From the NCBI RefSeq assembly GCF_017308985.1, contig NZ_JADWPE010000003.1, positions 372,001 to 436,000 of the forward strand: DNA of 64,000 bases. Reading direction: 5' to 3'. Both the position numbers and the translations under genes were made by a program. Shown here piece by piece: positions 1 through 11,526 of this stretch (position 1 is the first letter of the stretch; each line of letters opens with the position of its first letter). This DNA comes from Lysobacter changpingensis. GTDB lineage: Bacteria; Pseudomonadota; Gammaproteobacteria; Xanthomonadales; Xanthomonadaceae. The notes under the pieces are model-generated. The model saw nothing but the letters and a program-made list of their open reading frames with translations, was not told where the DNA came from and made no database searches.

Positions 1-942
<942 letters not shown>

Positions 943-950
943 GGGGGTCC

Positions 951-1394
951 TCAGTAAAGTCGTTCCTGCCACGCGTCGGGCGCGAGCCAGGTGATCTGGT
1001 CGGGCGATCGGGCGTCGATCGCGCCTTCGTTCACGGCAGCAAGCACGGCCTGCTGCATGGCGGTCCAGCTGTCGGCGGCCGCGCCGATGCGCGCGCCGAG
1101 CCGGTTGTTGTGCGCATCCATCGCACGCGCCGCGTTGCCCTGCCCGTCGCGCTCCATCACTTTCGTCACGATGTCCACGCAGCGCGGGGACAGCGTGTAG
1201 GCGACGATGGCGCTGGCGAGCGAGTGGCGGTACGCATCGGCCGGGCCGTTGCGACCGCCGGGCAATCCGGCGGCGAAGAACTGCGAGTACGTGGCCACCA
1301 TCACGAACGCCGGGTAGGCGCCCAGCACGACCGCAACAACGAACAACCTGCGCCAGTGGCGCTTGCGGGCGGGCTTGGTGGCGGCCGGGCTCAC
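951..1394 (-). CDS. Small membrane-anchored protein between carA and carB (DUF6973-like)
   Basis: A 147-residue protein with a basic N-terminus and one hydrophobic segment (about residues 17-40), so probably anchored in or exported across the inner membrane. The rest contains [10 protein letters not shown] and, further on, [13 protein letters not shown]. That spacing resembles the 'DAFRHA ... HN..G..IG' pattern of the DUF6973 group, whose function I do not know. Its ATG overlaps the carA stop as ATGA, and carB starts 8 bp after it, so it is co-transcribed and probably translationally coupled. An unrelated gene between carA and carB occurs in some gammaproteobacteria. The family assignment is tentative; the gene itself is well supported. 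Confidence 0.8.
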   Translation of the reverse strand: MSPAATKPARKRHWRRLFVVAVVLGAYPAFVMVATYSQFFAAGLPGGRNGPADAYRHSLASAIVAYTLSPRCVDIVTKVMERDGQGNAARAMDAHNNRLGARIGAAADSWTAMQQAVLAAVNEGAIDARSPDQITWLAPDAWQERLY

Positions 1395-2515
1395 TTGGCC
1401 TGCTGCATCATCGCGACGAAGCGATCGAACAGCGGCGCCACGTCGCGCGGGCCGGGACTCGCTTCCGGATGTCCCTGGAAGGAGAACGCCGGCGCGTCCG
1501 TCAGCTCGATGCCCTGGTTGGTTCCGTCGAACAGCGAGCGATGGATCACGCGCACGTTCGCCGGCAGCGTCGCTTCATCGACGGCGAAACCGTGGTTCTG
1601 CGAAGTGATCATCACCCGGCCGGTGTCGAGGTCCTGCACCGGATGGTTCGCGCCGTGGTGGCCGTGGCCCATCTTCACCGTCCGCGCGCCAGCGGCGAGC
1701 GCCAGCAGCTGGTGGCCCAGGCAGATGCCGAAGGTCGGGATCTTCGCCTTGATGAACTCCTTGATCGCCGCGATCGCGTAATCGCACGGCGCCGGATCGC
1801 CCGGGCCGTTGGACAGGAACACCCCATCGGGCTTGAGCTTGAAAACCTCCGAGGCCGGCGTCTGCGCCGGAACGACGGTGAGCTTGCAGCCGCGTTCGGC
1901 GAGCATGCGCAGGATGTTGAACTTCACGCCGTAGTCGTAGGCGACGACGTGGAACTTCGGCTCCGCGCGCACGAATTCATTGCGGTCCAGGTCGAGCTGT
2001 CCCTCGCTCCACTCGTAGGGCTCGCGGACGCTGACTTCCTTCGCCAAGTCCATGCCCTTCAGGCCCGGGAACTTGCGCGCGGCCTCGAAGGCCTTGTCGA
2101 CATCGATCTCGCCGGCCATCAGCGCGCCGTTCTGCGCGCCCTTCTCGCGCAGGATGCGCGTGAGCTTGCGAGTGTCGATGTCGGAAATGGCGACGATGCC
2201 GCGGGCGGCGAGCCATTCCGGCAGCGAGACCTGGCTGCGCCAGTTGCTGGGACGGCGCGGCACGTTGCGCACGATCAGGCCCGAGGCGAAGCAGCGAGCG
2301 GCCTCGTCGTCCTGGTCGGTGCAGCCGGTGTTGCCGATGTGCGGGTACGTCAGCGTCACCAGCTGGCGGGCGTAGGACGGGTCGGTGACGATTTCCTGGT
2401 AGCCGGTGATGGCCGTGTTGAATACGACTTCGCCGACCGAAAGGCCGGGCGCGCCTACGGAAACGCCCTCGAAGAGGGTGCCGTCTTCGAGCGCGAGGAT
2501 TGCGGGTTGGGTCAC
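1391..2515 (-). CDS. carA: Carbamoyl phosphate synthase small (glutaminase) subunit
   Basis: A 374-residue glutamine amidotransferase subunit that hydrolyses glutamine and passes ammonia to CarB. The N-terminal domain ([24 protein letters not shown]) is followed by a class I GATase domain with the nucleophile in [13 protein letters not shown] and the His-Glu pair in [12 protein letters not shown] chose the GTG at 2515 because family members begin [12 protein letters not shown] at this point; an in-frame ATG at 2590 would add 25 residues lacking family character. The stop overlaps the next start (ATGA). It heads a carA-orf-carB operon. Confidence 0.96.
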   Translation of the reverse strand: MTQPAILALEDGTLFEGVSVGAPGLSVGEVVFNTAITGYQEIVTDPSYARQLVTLTYPHIGNTGCTDQDDEAARCFASGLIVRNVPRRPSNWRSQVSLPEWLAARGIVAISDIDTRKLTRILREKGAQNGALMAGEIDVDKAFEAARKFPGLKGMDLAKEVSVREPYEWSEGQLDLDRNEFVRAEPKFHVVAYDYGVKFNILRMLAERGCKLTVVPAQTPASEVFKLKPDGVFLSNGPGDPAPCDYAIAAIKEFIKAKIPTFGICLGHQLLALAAGARTVKMGHGHHGANHPVQDLDTGRVMITSQNHGFAVDEATLPANVRVIHRSLFDGTNQGIELTDAPAFSFQGHPEASPGPRDVAPLFDRFVAMMQQAK

Positions 2516-2643
2516 GGGGATCGCCTTGGCTGCCGGGGGGTGCTGAGCCGTTCCGTGCGCGTACGCCGTAGAAAAACCGGGTTGCAGCAAAGCGCGGACG
2601 CGGTGCGGGACCGGTCCGACGGAAGGGGTTCAGGCGAGCCGGA

Positions 2644-2672
2644 ATTCTAGCGGGCCGGGGCTCGTAACGCCA
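2644..2672 (-). promoter_or_regulatory. Candidate sigma-70 promoter for carA operon
   Basis: Reading the minus strand, TGGCGT (2672-2667) and TAGAAT (2649-2644) are separated by 17 bp, about 130 nt upstream of the carA GTG. The -10 matches TATAAT at four of six positions; the -35 is weak. A short perfect hairpin (arms CCGGATCG and CGATCCGG, 2684-2701) just after dapB lacks a T-run, so it is not a convincing terminator. Confidence 0.4.
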
Positions 2673-2711
2673 GCGTCATGTGCCCGGATCGTGCGATCCG
2701 GCCCGCCTCGT

Positions 2712-3434
2712 TCAGGCGAGCAGATCGCGCAGGCGATAACGGCCGGGCGCGCGGCCGGCCAGCTTCGCGGCGGCGTGGAGCGCGCCGCGGGCAAAGATGT
2801 CGCGGTTGGTGGCGCGGTGGACCAGCTCGATCCGCTCGCCCGGCGCGGTGAACTGCACCAGGTGCTCGCCGACGATGTCGCCGGCGCGCAGCGAGGCATA
2901 GCGCGGCGTCGCCCCACCCTGCTCCGCGTTCGCGCCCAGCGCCAGCGCGGTGCCGGAGGGCGCGTCCTTCTTGTGCACGTGGTGCGATTCCACGATGTCG
3001 CAATCCCAGCCCGGCAGCGCCTGCGCGGCGCGTTCGACCAGTTCGCCCAGGATCGCCACGCCCAGGCTGAAATTCGCCGCCCACAGCAGCGGGATGCGCT
3101 GCGCCGCGGCGTCCAGCGCGGCGCGCTGCGGCGCTTCCAGTCCCGTCGTGCCCGACACCAGTGCGGCGCCGCGCTCCTCGCACAGCGCGAGGATGGGATC
3201 GAAGCCCTCCGGCAGGCTGAAATCGATGGCGACGTCGAACGCGGGCGCGCCATGCAGTTCGGACGCGGCGAAATGCGCCACGCCCTCCACCACCCGCTGC
3301 GCCGGTTGTGAACGCTGCACGGCCGCGACGACGACGACGTCGTCGCGCTCCGTGGCCAGGCGAAGCAGCGCCTGCCCCATGCGGCCGGAGGCACCGTGGA
3401 CGAGGATGCGGGTCTGCGCGGTGTGGTCGCTCAT
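2712..3434 (-). CDS. dapB: 4-hydroxy-tetrahydrodipicolinate reductase
   Basis: A 240-residue NAD(P)H-dependent reductase of the diaminopimelate/lysine pathway. The Rossmann motif GASGRMGQALL lies near residues 14-24. DFSLPEGFD, SGTTGLE, the catalytic-region ESHHVHKKDAPSGTAL and the C-terminal RDLLA complete the family pattern. The ATG at 3434 puts the dinucleotide-binding motif at the usual distance from the N-terminus; a longer in-frame extension upstream is not family-like. It lies upstream of carA on the same strand with a gap of about 200 bp, so it may be a separate transcript. Confidence 0.96.
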   Translation of the reverse strand: MSDHTAQTRILVHGASGRMGQALLRLATERDDVVVVAAVQRSQPAQRVVEGVAHFAASELHGAPAFDVAIDFSLPEGFDPILALCEERGAALVSGTTGLEAPQRAALDAAAQRIPLLWAANFSLGVAILGELVERAAQALPGWDCDIVESHHVHKKDAPSGTALALGANAEQGGATPRYASLRAGDIVGEHLVQFTAPGERIELVHRATNRDIFARGALHAAAKLAGRAPGRYRLRDLLA

Positions 3435-3603
3435 GCGGGCAGTCTGAAGCGGCCACTTCGCGGCGACAAGCGTTTCGTGCCGCCACGACCGTTTCGCAGC
3501 GCGACGGCGATTCGGAACCTTCCTATGTTTCGACGCCAACGTGCTTCCTAGCATCGCAGCGCCGCAATCGGCGGCGCCATGCCGGTCCGGGGACCACGCA
3601 CGC

Positions 3604-3993
3604 ATGAAGACGTTGTTTCGAAGCATCGCATTGCTGCTACTGCTCGTCGCCGCTGGCTGTTCGGGCAGGAAGGACGCCGAACTGCTCGCCGCGCCCAAAG
3701 TGGGCGACCTCTACGCCAGCGAGCTGTCGCACTTCGCCGAGTTCGATGGCGGGAACCGCGCGTACGGCCTGATGAAGGTGGTCGCCGTGACCGACGGCAG
3801 CATCTCCGTCGTCACCGACAGCAGCGCCTGGCCGGCACCGTCGGGCGCGAACAACGACCTGCGCGGCGACCTGGCGGACGTGAAGTGGGACACGCAGAAC
3901 ATCCTCCGCCTCGCGCGCTCCGAACTCCGGGACCTGTACGAGGAGGACCGCATCTTCGGCGTCCGCCGGCCCGACGCCGGGGAATCGCAATGA
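3604..3993 (+). CDS. Hypothetical lipoprotein
   Basis: A 129-residue protein with a lipoprotein signal: MKTLFRSIALLLLLVAAGC, the lipobox being LVAAGC with Cys19. The mature part is acidic, with KVGDLYASELSHFAEFD and a repeated valine-rich strand VVAVTDGSISVVTD, followed by a C-terminal stretch that looks helical. I do not recognise the family. The ATG at 3604 is preferred over an upstream start at 3541 because it begins the signal peptide. A second reading frame starts inside its stop codon (ATGA at 3990), suggesting a two-gene unit. Confidence 0.8.
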   Translation: MKTLFRSIALLLLLVAAGCSGRKDAELLAAPKVGDLYASELSHFAEFDGGNRAYGLMKVVAVTDGSISVVTDSSAWPAPSGANNDLRGDLADVKWDTQNILRLARSELRDLYEEDRIFGVRRPDAGESQ

Positions 3994-4189
3994 ACGTCTT
4001 CCATCGACCTGTGGCCGGCCGTGCTCGGCGCCGGCTCGTTCGTGCTGACCCGCTTCAACGTCGATTCAAGCTGCTCGCCTGGTGGACCACTGGGGTCCGT
4101 CCACCGGAACGCTGATCCGCGCCGGGCGGATCGTGGCGGGCGTGCTGCTGTGGCTGATGTTCCGCGCCCGCAGGTCTTCGGCGGAGTAA
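3990..4189 (+). pseudogene. Broken small membrane-protein gene spread over three frames
   Basis: The ATG at 3990 overlaps the preceding stop but soon loses protein character. Adjacent frames read well in series: IDLWPAVLGAGSFVLTRFNV (from 4003) and then VDHWGPSTGTLIRAGRIVAG continuing into VLLWLMFRARRSSAE with a stop at 4187-4189. The last piece has a convincing transmembrane helix and basic tail. Two one-base shifts, near 3999 and 4065, would be needed to read one protein of about 65 residues. It is either a pseudogene or contains sequencing indels. I do not know the family. Confidence 0.4.
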
Positions 4190-4218
4190 GGCCCCCTGCC
4201 GACAGCGCTGATGAGCGC

Positions 4219-4252
4219 GAAAAAAAAGCCGCGGAACGCCCGCGGCTTTTTT
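4219..4252. terminator. Bidirectional intrinsic terminator
   Basis: A-run, GCCGCGG stem, short loop, CCGCGGC stem and a TTTTTT run. It lies between converging genes and can serve both strands. Confidence 0.85.
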
Positions 4253-4272
4253 GATCGAGCCTCTTCCGCCGG

Positions 4273-6150
4273 TTACTGGTAGACCACCTGCGCGCGCAGG
4301 TTCGTCAGCACCTTCTGCATGAAGTCCCGGTAGTCGCGGTTGTAGCCGGGCTCGCACAACGGGCCTGGCGTGCGGTCGTCGAGCACGCGCGTGACGCGCA
4401 GCGTGTTGCCGTCGCGCTTGTAGGTGGCCCGATAGCTGAACGCACTGCCCTTGAGATCGACGTCCGGCGGCACCGCGATCAGCTGCACGGGCTTGGCGAA
4501 CTCGATCTCGTACTCTTCCTGCGAGAAGCCGCTGGCGCAGGCGCTCGGTCTGGCCTCGTCGACTTCCAGGTTCGCCTGTGCGGCGAAACGCATCACCGGC
4601 GCTTCGGTCGGGAAGATCGGCGTCAGCGCGATCGCACCCGGCACCGGCATCAGCTGGCCGACACTGAAGTTCACCTGGTAGGCGTAACGGTCTTCCAGCG
4701 GTTCCGGATCGTCCATGCGCACGCTGCCGGTCCCGTCCTGCCCCATCTGCTGGAAGTAGCGCTTCACGCCCTGCGTGGCCTGGTCCGTGGTGGAGCCGCG
4801 GAACGCCGCGCGCGTGGTCACCGCGTACATGCCCTGCAGTTCGACGTCGGCCTGTCCTTCGATCGAGCCGTCCGCGCCGACCTTGAGTCGCGTCTTCACG
4901 GTCTGGCGCCCGCTGCCCGGAACCATCGCCGGCGTGGTGGTTCCCTCGCGATAGCCATCCACGCGGAAGACCGGCTTGCCCATGTCCGGGTACGGCAGCA
5001 TGCCGAAGGGAATGCCCTTGGCGGTCGCATCCAGGTACAGGTCCCACTCGGGGAGGTAGGTGATGACGTGGTTGACCATCGCCACCGCCGGCGTGCGCGG
5101 CAGGTCGTACAGACTGCTGGAGTTGATCAGCGCCTGCGTCGCCGGAATGCCCTTCGCCGTCAGCAGCGCCTGCAGCAGGGTCGCATGGTCCTTGCAGTCG
5201 CCCATCCTGTTGTCGAGGACGAAGTCCAGATCGTGCGGCACCACCGCGCCCAGCCCGATGCAGTTGCCCGCATAGGTGATCTGGGTCGAGACCCATTCGT
5301 ACATCGCCTTCGCGATGTCGCGCGGCTCCTTGCGGGTGCCGGCGATCTCGTCCGCCAGCTTGCGGATGCGCGGCGTGACCGCCGCCTTCGGCTTCGCCCG
5401 CGCGCCGTAGGCGAGCGCGATGTCGCCATAGCCGGCGAAGGTCGAATACACCAGGCCCGGCTGGTCCTCGAAGCGGAACGCGGAAGCCGACTGGTCGGGC
5501 AACAGCGGCTGGCGGTTCTGGAAGCGCCAGTGGCTCAGGCGGCGATCGCCCACCACTTCATCGCGGACGCGCTCCATCCGCCATGCCTCGGACTTCACGG
5601 GCAGCTGCGCCGGCGCGTCGAAGCGCAGATCGACCTGGCCGTAGTAGGTTTCGCGCGGGAACGTTTCGACTTCCGAGAACTGGCCGTCGAACATCGGCTG
5701 CGAGCCGGTCAGGCGGTACTTGAACACCGTGGTGTCGCCGACGGCCAGCTCGGGGAACACCACCGTCATCGACGTGCGATCGGAGAACACCGGCGCGCCT
5801 TCGCCGTGTCCGCCGTTGGTCTGCACCTGGTAGTTGGATTTGGGCACCGGCACGCGGCGGCCGTCGGGCTTGAGCGTGTAGGCCTCCAGCACCTCGACCT
5901 TCTGGATGCTGGTGCTGTAGCCGATGGAGGAATCCTTGACGTATTCCAGCGCATCGGACTTGAGCACCTTGATGGTCTGCTCGCGCGTCTCGGTGTACGA
6001 GCCGTCCGGCTGGATGACGTAGGCGACGTCGAGGCGCTCGATCTGCGCCGAACGCTCGCCTTCAGGCTGGATCGCCTGCGCCGCGGAGGCCGGCGCGCAC
6101 GCGAACTGCCACGCAGCCGCGAGGGCCAGCGCACTTGCATGTTTCAACAT
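4273..6150 (-). CDS. Exported DUF3857 / transglutaminase-like protein
   Basis: A 625-residue protein with a signal peptide (MLKHASALALAAAWQFACAP, probable cleavage after ASA near residue 24). An N-terminal DUF3857 beta domain is followed by a transglutaminase-like cysteine-protease fold. The candidate triad is Cys in MGDCKDHATLL, His in MVNHVITYLP and Asp in LYLDATAKG. A C-terminal beta domain with DUF2569-like spacing ends in VVYQ. Such proteins are periplasmic and of unknown substrate. The ATG at 6150 is preceded by AAGGGGA and directly starts the signal peptide. It lies convergent to the small lipoprotein unit, sharing its terminator. Confidence 0.88.
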   Translation of the reverse strand: MLKHASALALAAAWQFACAPASAAQAIQPEGERSAQIERLDVAYVIQPDGSYTETREQTIKVLKSDALEYVKDSSIGYSTSIQKVEVLEAYTLKPDGRRVPVPKSNYQVQTNGGHGEGAPVFSDRTSMTVVFPELAVGDTTVFKYRLTGSQPMFDGQFSEVETFPRETYYGQVDLRFDAPAQLPVKSEAWRMERVRDEVVGDRRLSHWRFQNRQPLLPDQSASAFRFEDQPGLVYSTFAGYGDIALAYGARAKPKAAVTPRIRKLADEIAGTRKEPRDIAKAMYEWVSTQITYAGNCIGLGAVVPHDLDFVLDNRMGDCKDHATLLQALLTAKGIPATQALINSSSLYDLPRTPAVAMVNHVITYLPEWDLYLDATAKGIPFGMLPYPDMGKPVFRVDGYREGTTTPAMVPGSGRQTVKTRLKVGADGSIEGQADVELQGMYAVTTRAAFRGSTTDQATQGVKRYFQQMGQDGTGSVRMDDPEPLEDRYAYQVNFSVGQLMPVPGAIALTPIFPTEAPVMRFAAQANLEVDEARPSACASGFSQEEYEIEFAKPVQLIAVPPDVDLKGSAFSYRATYKRDGNTLRVTRVLDDRTPGPLCEPGYNRDYRDFMQKVLTNLRAQVVYQ

Positions 6151-6262
6151 GGTTCCCCTTATCCGGCGAATCCGTCGCCGTCCGGGGAATGCTAGCGCAG
6201 GCTCCGGCGCCCGGCAGCGGGGCGAACTTCCCACCCGCGTGCCGGACCTGCCGTAGCGTTGC

Positions 6263-7387
6263 TCAGGACGTCATCCGGTCCCAGAAGCCCTTCACGCCGT
6301 CCAGGAAGGTCGAGGCGCGCGGCGAATGGCGGCGGGCGCCTTCGCCAACGAAGGTGGCTTCGAACTTCTCCAGCAGTTCGCGCTGCTCCGGCGTGAGGTT
6401 CACCGGGGTTTCCACGACGATGCGGCAGTACAGGTCGCCGGGCTTGCGGCTGCGGACGGACTTCACGCCGCGGTCGCGCAGGCGGAACAGCTTGCCGGTC
6501 TGGCTTTCGGCGGGAATGCGCAGTTCGACGTCGCCGTCCAGCGTCGGCACGCGGATGGTGTCGCCGAGCGCGGCCTGCGCGATGCGCACCGGCACTTCGC
6601 AATGCAGGTCGTCGCCGTCGCGCTGGAAGATCTCGTGCTCGCGCACGCGCACGTCGACGTACAGGTCGCCCGGCGGCGAACCGGCCGGACCGGCTTCGCC
6701 CTCGCCCGCCAGGCGGATGCGATCGCCGTTGTCGACGCCGGCGGGGATCTTCACCTGCAGCGTCTTGGTGCGTTCGACACGGCCCTGGCCGTTGCAGTCG
6801 GCGCACGGGTTCGGGATCGTCTTGCCGCGACCGCCGCAATGCGGGCAGGCCTGCTGCATCGAGAAGATGCCGCGCTGGAAACGCACCTGGCCGCGGCCAT
6901 GGCAGGTCTGGCAGGTTTCGGTCTTGCCGTCGGCCGAACCCGAGCCGTCGCAGGTCTCGCATTCGTCGAGGGTCGGGATTTCGATCGTCTTCTCGGCGCC
7001 GAACACGGCCTCTTCGAGCGACAGCTCCATCACGTAGCCGATGTCGGCGCCGCGACGCGGTCCGCGCGCGGCTCCGGCGCCAAAGATGTTGCCGAAGATG
7101 TCGCCGAAGATGTCGCCCATGTCGGCGTAGCCCGCACCGGCGCCATCGGCGCCCATGCCGTGCTCGAAGGCGGCATGGCCGTGCTGGTCGTAGGCGCGAC
7201 GGCGGTTGCCGTCGGACAGGACTTCGTAGGCTTCCTTGCACTCCTTGAACGAAGCTTCCGCGGCGGCGTCGCCGGGATTGCGGTCCGGATGGAACTTCAT
7301 CGCGCAGCGGCGATAGGCCTTCTTCAGGTCTTCTTCGCTGGCATCGCGGGCCACGCCCAGCACTTCGTAGTAGTCGCGTTTGCTCAT
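6263..7387 (-). CDS. dnaJ: Hsp40 co-chaperone DnaJ
   Basis: A 374-residue type I J-protein that delivers substrates to DnaK and stimulates its ATPase. The J domain (1-70) carries HPD in [10 protein letters not shown], followed by a Gly-rich linker. Four zinc-binding CxxCxGxG repeats are present: [24 protein letters not shown] and [10 protein letters not shown]-terminal substrate-binding domain completes it. It is last in the hrcA-grpE-dnaK-dnaJ order, 138 bp after dnaK. Confidence 0.98.
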   Translation of the reverse strand: MSKRDYYEVLGVARDASEEDLKKAYRRCAMKFHPDRNPGDAAAEASFKECKEAYEVLSDGNRRRAYDQHGHAAFEHGMGADGAGAGYADMGDIFGDIFGNIFGAGAARGPRRGADIGYVMELSLEEAVFGAEKTIEIPTLDECETCDGSGSADGKTETCQTCHGRGQVRFQRGIFSMQQACPHCGGRGKTIPNPCADCNGQGRVERTKTLQVKIPAGVDNGDRIRLAGEGEAGPAGSPPGDLYVDVRVREHEIFQRDGDDLHCEVPVRIAQAALGDTIRVPTLDGDVELRIPAESQTGKLFRLRDRGVKSVRSRKPGDLYCRIVVETPVNLTPEQRELLEKFEATFVGEGARRHSPRASTFLDGVKGFWDRMTS

Positions 7388-7390
7388 GGA

Positions 7391-7525
7391 GCCGGAAATC
7401 GGGAATTGAGAATGGAGAATGGTTCGAAGCGATGGCCCTGCAGCCTACGGACACAAGAACGGGAATTGGGAGAGTGAAAGCGATGACGCCTCACGATTCC
7501 CAATTCCCGGTTCCCTATTCCCGTC
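7391..7525. repeat. Intergenic GGGAATTG-type inverted repeats between dnaK and dnaJ
   Basis: The gap contains several copies of GGGAATTG/GGAGAATGG-like words on one side (7395-7465) and complementary CCCAATTCCCGG-like words on the other (7496-7525). The arm near 7455 (ACGGGAATTGGGA) can pair with that near 7498 (TCCCAATTCCCG). I interpret it as one of the short hairpin repeats scattered between genes in this family. It could tune the dnaK/dnaJ mRNA ratio, but this is inference. Confidence 0.6.
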
Positions 7526-9448
<1,923 letters not shown>

Positions 9449-9538
9449 GGTGTTGCTCCCTCTCGATGCTTTGACTGTGCGGCGGCGCGGGCCGCCATGC
9501 TTGAAGGTGTATGGCGGAGCGTCCCGCCGATGTGCGTT

Positions 9539-9567
9539 ATCTGGGGGGCTCGCGCCCCCGCTTCAAG
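9539..9567 (-). promoter_or_regulatory. Weak sigma-32-like promoter upstream of dnaK
   Basis: On the minus strand CTTGAA (9567-9562) is followed after about 14 bp by CCCCCAGAT (9547-9539). The -10 is imperfect, and the same bases form a GC hairpin (GGGGGCTCGCGCCCCC), so this may instead be a structure behind the grpE stop. Confidence 0.3.
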
Positions 9568-9570
9568 GCG

Positions 9571-10107
9571 TCAGTCGTGCTTGGCCACGACCACCAGCGC
9601 CGGGCGCAGGAGGCGTTCGTTCAGCACCCAGCCCTTCTGGTACACCTGGACCACGTCGCCGGGCGCGTGGCCGGCGGCGTCGACCATGCTCATCGCCTGG
9701 TGGCGCTCGGGGTCGAACGGCTGGCCCACCGGATCGACGGCGATCAGGCCGTTGTCGGACGCCACCTTCAACAACTGGCGCAGCGTGAGTTCCATGCCCT
9801 CGCGCAGATGGGCGGCGGTGTCGCCCTGCACGGCCAGGCCGGCTTCCAGGCTGTCGATCACCGGCAGCAGTTCGGACAGCAGGCGCTCGTTGGCAAACCT
9901 GCGCGCCATGTCGATGTCGCGCGTCATGCGCTTGCGCTGGTTTTCGAGTTCGGCGCGCTCGCGCAGCGAGTCCTCGCGCAGCTGGGTCAGCTCGGCCTGG
10001 ACGGCCTCGAGCTGCGCGGCCAGCGTGGCGACGGCGTCGGGCGTCTCGGTGTCGGGGGCCACTCCGGTGGTCTGGTTGGGTTCGCCGGAAGGTGTGCTAG
10101 CGGTCAT
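9571..10107 (-). CDS. grpE: Nucleotide exchange factor GrpE
   Basis: A 178-residue nucleotide exchange factor for DnaK. A long N-terminal coiled coil ([23 protein letters not shown]...) is followed by the conserved [10 protein letters not shown] and a C-terminal beta domain with [34 protein letters not shown] and the end VVVAKHD. I chose the ATG at 10107, which has GGAG about 8 nt upstream; in-frame ATGs at 10119 and 10140 are alternatives. It sits about 80 nt below a strong sigma-32 promoter. Confidence 0.95.
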   Translation of the reverse strand: MTASTPSGEPNQTTGVAPDTETPDAVATLAAQLEAVQAELTQLREDSLRERAELENQRKRMTRDIDMARRFANERLLSELLPVIDSLEAGLAVQGDTAAHLREGMELTLRQLLKVASDNGLIAVDPVGQPFDPERHQAMSMVDAAGHAPGDVVQVYQKGWVLNERLLRPALVVVAKHD

Positions 10108-10192
10108 GCGGTGCTCCATCCCTGCGCCAGGGGCGCTCAAACTTGCTGGAATTCAAGGTCTTGCAACCGCGCTCGAAGGCGCGTCAGGCCAG

Positions 10193-10220
10193 CAATGGGG
10201 CCGTCCCAACGGGTTTCAAG
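10193..10220 (-). promoter_or_regulatory. Sigma-32 heat-shock promoter for grpE-dnaK-dnaJ
   Basis: On the minus strand CTTGAA (10220-10215), a 14-bp spacer and CCCCATTG (10200-10193) closely match the enterobacterial sigma-32 consensus (CTTGAA, 13-15 bp, CCCCATnT). It points at grpE, between hrcA and grpE. Confidence 0.8.
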
Positions 10221-10302
10221 ACAGCACATGGGAGACGAATGCGGCGGCGGGCGCCGGCCAGCCGCCCGCCCCGGCCCGGGAACCGGCCTGTTTCCAGGGC
10301 GT

Positions 10303-11355
10303 TTACTGATCCGGATGCAGCGCCGCCCCGAGCGCATCGGCGGCGGCCTGCACGACGGGGATCACCCGGTCGTAGGCCATGCGGGTGGGCCCGATCACGC
10401 CCAGCACGCCCAGCACCGTGCCGGAGCCGGACGCCACATAGGGCGCGGTCACCAGCGACATGCCCTCCAGCGGGGCCAGCCCGGTTTCCTCGCCGATGAA
10501 GATGCGCACGCCCGGCGCCTGCACGGTGCGTTCGAGCAGCTGGAGGATCTCCCGCTTGCGCGAGAAGGCCTCGAACAGCTCGCGCAGGCGGTCCAGGTCG
10601 GCCAGTTCCTGCACGCCCATCAGGCGAGTCTGGCCCGCCAGCACCATGTCGTCGCCGCCGGGGGCGAGCGCCTGTTCGGCCAGCTCGACCGATTGCGCCA
10701 GCAGCAGCTGCATCTCGTCCTGTGCGCTGCGCAGCTCGCGCACCAGCGTGGCGCGGATGTCGGCCACCGTGCGGCCGGCGAAATGCGCGTTGAGGTAGTT
10801 CGCCACACGCTCCAGTTCGCCGCTATCGAACGGACGCCGCGTGGCGACAATGCGGTTCTGCACCTCGTTGTCGGCGAACACCAGGATCGCCAGCACGCGC
10901 GAGCCGTCCAGCGGCACGAAGTCGATGCGCCGGAACGCGAACTGCTCGCGCCGCGGCACGCTGACCACGCCGACGAAATGGGTCATCGCCGACAGCAGCT
11001 CCGACGCGCTGCCCAGCAGCGCCTGCGTACCGGAGCCGGCGGGCAGCTCGCCGCGCAGCCGCGCGACGTCGGTCTCCGGCAGCGGGCGCACCTGCAGCAA
11101 CGAATCGACGAACAGCCGGTAACCCTGCGGCGTCGGCACCCTTCCGGCCGAGGCATGCGGCGCGCTGAGCAGGCCTGCGTCCTCCAGGTCGGCCAGGATG
11201 TTGCGGATCGTCGCCGGACTCACGTCCAGCCCCGCGTGGCGGGCCAGCGTCTGCGACCCGATCGGCTCGCCGCTGCGGATGTAGCGGCCGATCAGGGTGC
11301 GCAGCAACTGGCGTGCGCGCGGGTCGAGGCTGGGATCGGCGGGTTTGCGGCTCAT
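10303..11355 (-). CDS. hrcA: Heat-inducible transcription repressor HrcA
   Basis: A 350-residue repressor that in other bacteria binds CIRCE elements upstream of chaperone genes. The N-terminal winged helix (RQLLRTLIGRYIRSGEPIGS, SPATIRNILADLEDAGLL) is followed by a GAF-like domain and the C-terminal MAYDRVIPVVQAAADALG. The ATG at 11355 gives the usual MSRKP-like start. It is transcribed toward grpE. I found no CIRCE dyad (TTAGCACTC-N9-GAGTGCTAA) upstream of hrcA, grpE or dnaK in this window. Confidence 0.96.
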   Translation of the reverse strand: MSRKPADPSLDPRARQLLRTLIGRYIRSGEPIGSQTLARHAGLDVSPATIRNILADLEDAGLLSAPHASAGRVPTPQGYRLFVDSLLQVRPLPETDVARLRGELPAGSGTQALLGSASELLSAMTHFVGVVSVPRREQFAFRRIDFVPLDGSRVLAILVFADNEVQNRIVATRRPFDSGELERVANYLNAHFAGRTVADIRATLVRELRSAQDEMQLLLAQSVELAEQALAPGGDDMVLAGQTRLMGVQELADLDRLRELFEAFSRKREILQLLERTVQAPGVRIFIGEETGLAPLEGMSLVTAPYVASGSGTVLGVLGVIGPTRMAYDRVIPVVQAAADALGAALHPDQ

Positions 11356-11526
11356 GTCGGCGATATATGACGGCTGGGTACGGGGCGCAAGTCGGGACGC
11401 TACGGAGCGCGCCATCCCGAGCCACAGGCGGCGCCAGCGCACGAACGGAACCCGGTCGCGATCTCCACCCGTGAGACGCCCCACCGCTATCAAGCCGCAA
11501 CCCACACAGGGCACAATCGCGCTCCG

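Noticed and set aside
9539-9570. A clear terminator between grpE and dnaK
   Set aside because: A GC hairpin exists, but no T-run follows on the minus strand. It overlaps a possible sigma-32 -10, so I list only the promoter with low confidence.
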